DNA of 40,326 nt, taken from contig JAEYAR010000150.1 of assembly GCA_023404715.1 (NCBI GenBank), positions 1 through 40,326 on the forward strand. The letters run 5' to 3'. A model generated the notes under the pieces. The model had not been told where the DNA came from, did no database searches, and was given only the letters and a program-made list of their open reading frames with translations. Source of the DNA: Bacillota bacterium. GTDB lineage: Bacteria; Bacillota; Clostridia; Christensenellales; Aristaeellaceae. Numbering within the stretch: the first letter of the stretch is position 1; each line of letters opens with the position of its first letter. Positions 40,128 through 40,326 of the stretch are shown here, one piece after another. Position numbers and translations under genes: made by a program.

Positions 40128-40158
40128 GCGGCTGCCCCGGCGGCAGCCGCGATTTTTA
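40128..40158 (+). terminator. Rho-independent terminator after the VOC gene
   Basis: A perfect 9-bp GC stem (40128-40136 with 40142-40150) with a five-base loop, followed by GATTTTTACT, 18 bases after the stop codon. Confidence 0.9.
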
Positions 40159-40159
40159 C

Positions 40160-40188
40160 TTTACGAACGGCCCAAAAAGCGGTATGAT
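40160..40188 (+). promoter_or_regulatory. Promoter of the gene cut by the right edge
   Basis: TTTACG at 40160-40165 and TATGAT at 40183-40188, 17 bases apart, 35 bases before the ATG at 40223. Confidence 0.7.
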
Positions 40189-40222
40189 ATAAGAGAGTAG
40201 ATAGAATGAGGAGGAATGCCCG

Positions 40223-40326
40223 ATGAACGATATGCCCGTCCCCGTGCTCAAGCTCGGGACTGAAGATACGCCGTCCGTCCAACCCGCCGCGCCTGCCCAG
40301 GCCGCATCTGCCGCCCAGGCCGCGCC
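40223..40326 (+). CDS. Start of a gene cut by the right edge
   Basis: An ATG at 40223 follows GAGGAGG at about eight bases and a good promoter. The 34 visible codons read MNDMPVPVLKLGTEDTPSVQ and continue with Pro/Ala/Gln-rich sequence to the window end. A short start followed by an Ala/Pro-rich linker is compatible with a TelA-like toxic-anion-resistance protein, whose N-termini often look like this, but the visible part has no diagnostic motif. I therefore give no function. Confidence 0.7.
   Translation, partial: MNDMPVPVLKLGTEDTPSVQPAAPAQAASAAQAA

Noticed and set aside
40223..40326. Naming the right-edge gene telA
   Set aside because: Only 34 codons are visible and none of the diagnostic region is inside the window.

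Overview
The window is GC-rich (roughly 60% or more by eye) bacterial chromosome with ATG/GTG starts, strong AGGAGG-type ribosome binding sites, sigma-A promoters and rho-independent terminators. Gene content suggests a high-GC anaerobic Clostridia-type Firmicute, perhaps Christensenellales-like: tripartite tricarboxylate transporter, carbohydrate ABC importers without their own ATPase, a CD1871A-type tiny redox protein, and SH3/CHAP, TetR and MerR proteins. That placement is inference; there is no rRNA or other marker, and I found no tRNA or CRISPR array.

Layout. (1) 1-5066: a possible partial small toxin-like ORF, then alanine racemase, M20 amidohydrolase, a 0.5-kb long inverted repeat, M55 D-aminopeptidase and LD-carboxypeptidase. 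Together these look like a module for D-amino-acid and peptidoglycan-peptide turnover. (2) 5239-7807: a monocistronic lipoprotein that joins a parvulin-like and a cyclophilin peptidyl-prolyl isomerase behind a Thr/Glu/Pro repeat stalk. (3) 7925-15714: a TctC-TctB-TctA uptake system with a hairpin after the binding protein, then a TIM-barrel isomerase, a propeller-like protein, a convergent secreted protein of unknown family, and a DapA/NanA-type aldolase. This is probably a carboxylate or sugar-acid uptake and catabolism locus. (4) 15921-26904: two large paralogous solute-binding proteins with long N-terminal sensor-like regions, two carbohydrate-type permeases, an HlyD-type adaptor, a MacB-like permease and a secreted propeller-like protein, with no ATPase anywhere in the set.

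(5) 26929-30167 is an accessory patch with lower GC: a leaderless SH3b-CHAP lysin on the minus strand, then an approximately 367-bp direct duplication whose first copy is a frameshifted pseudogene and whose second is an intact 86-aa membrane protein, with a foreign-looking GNAT gene between them. (6) 30184-31850: TlpA-like thioredoxin, a 49-aa CD1871A-like CXXC protein translationally coupled to it, and a polyferredoxin membrane protein; a compact membrane redox module. (7) 31915-33620: MscS channel and DeoD purine nucleoside phosphorylase. (8) 33699-38068: a 63-aa orphan gene, then a TetR regulator with its own operator, an FtsX-type permease and its ATPase. (9) 38111-40326: a GNAT gene controlled from a MerR-type 19-bp-spacer promoter by the divergent MerR gene, a VOC/glyoxalase protein, and the start of a further gene cut by the window edge.

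Non-coding elements are unusually prominent. A conserved intergenic element of about 100 bp occurs in two long copies, one core copy and one fragment. A perfect 27-mer is shared by gaps 24 kb apart, and the 2765-3266 inverted repeat has no apparent gene. The best candidates for undescribed biology are the TlpA/CD1871A/polyferredoxin module, the importer-plus-adaptor-plus-MacB cluster, the dispersed element family and the long inverted repeat.
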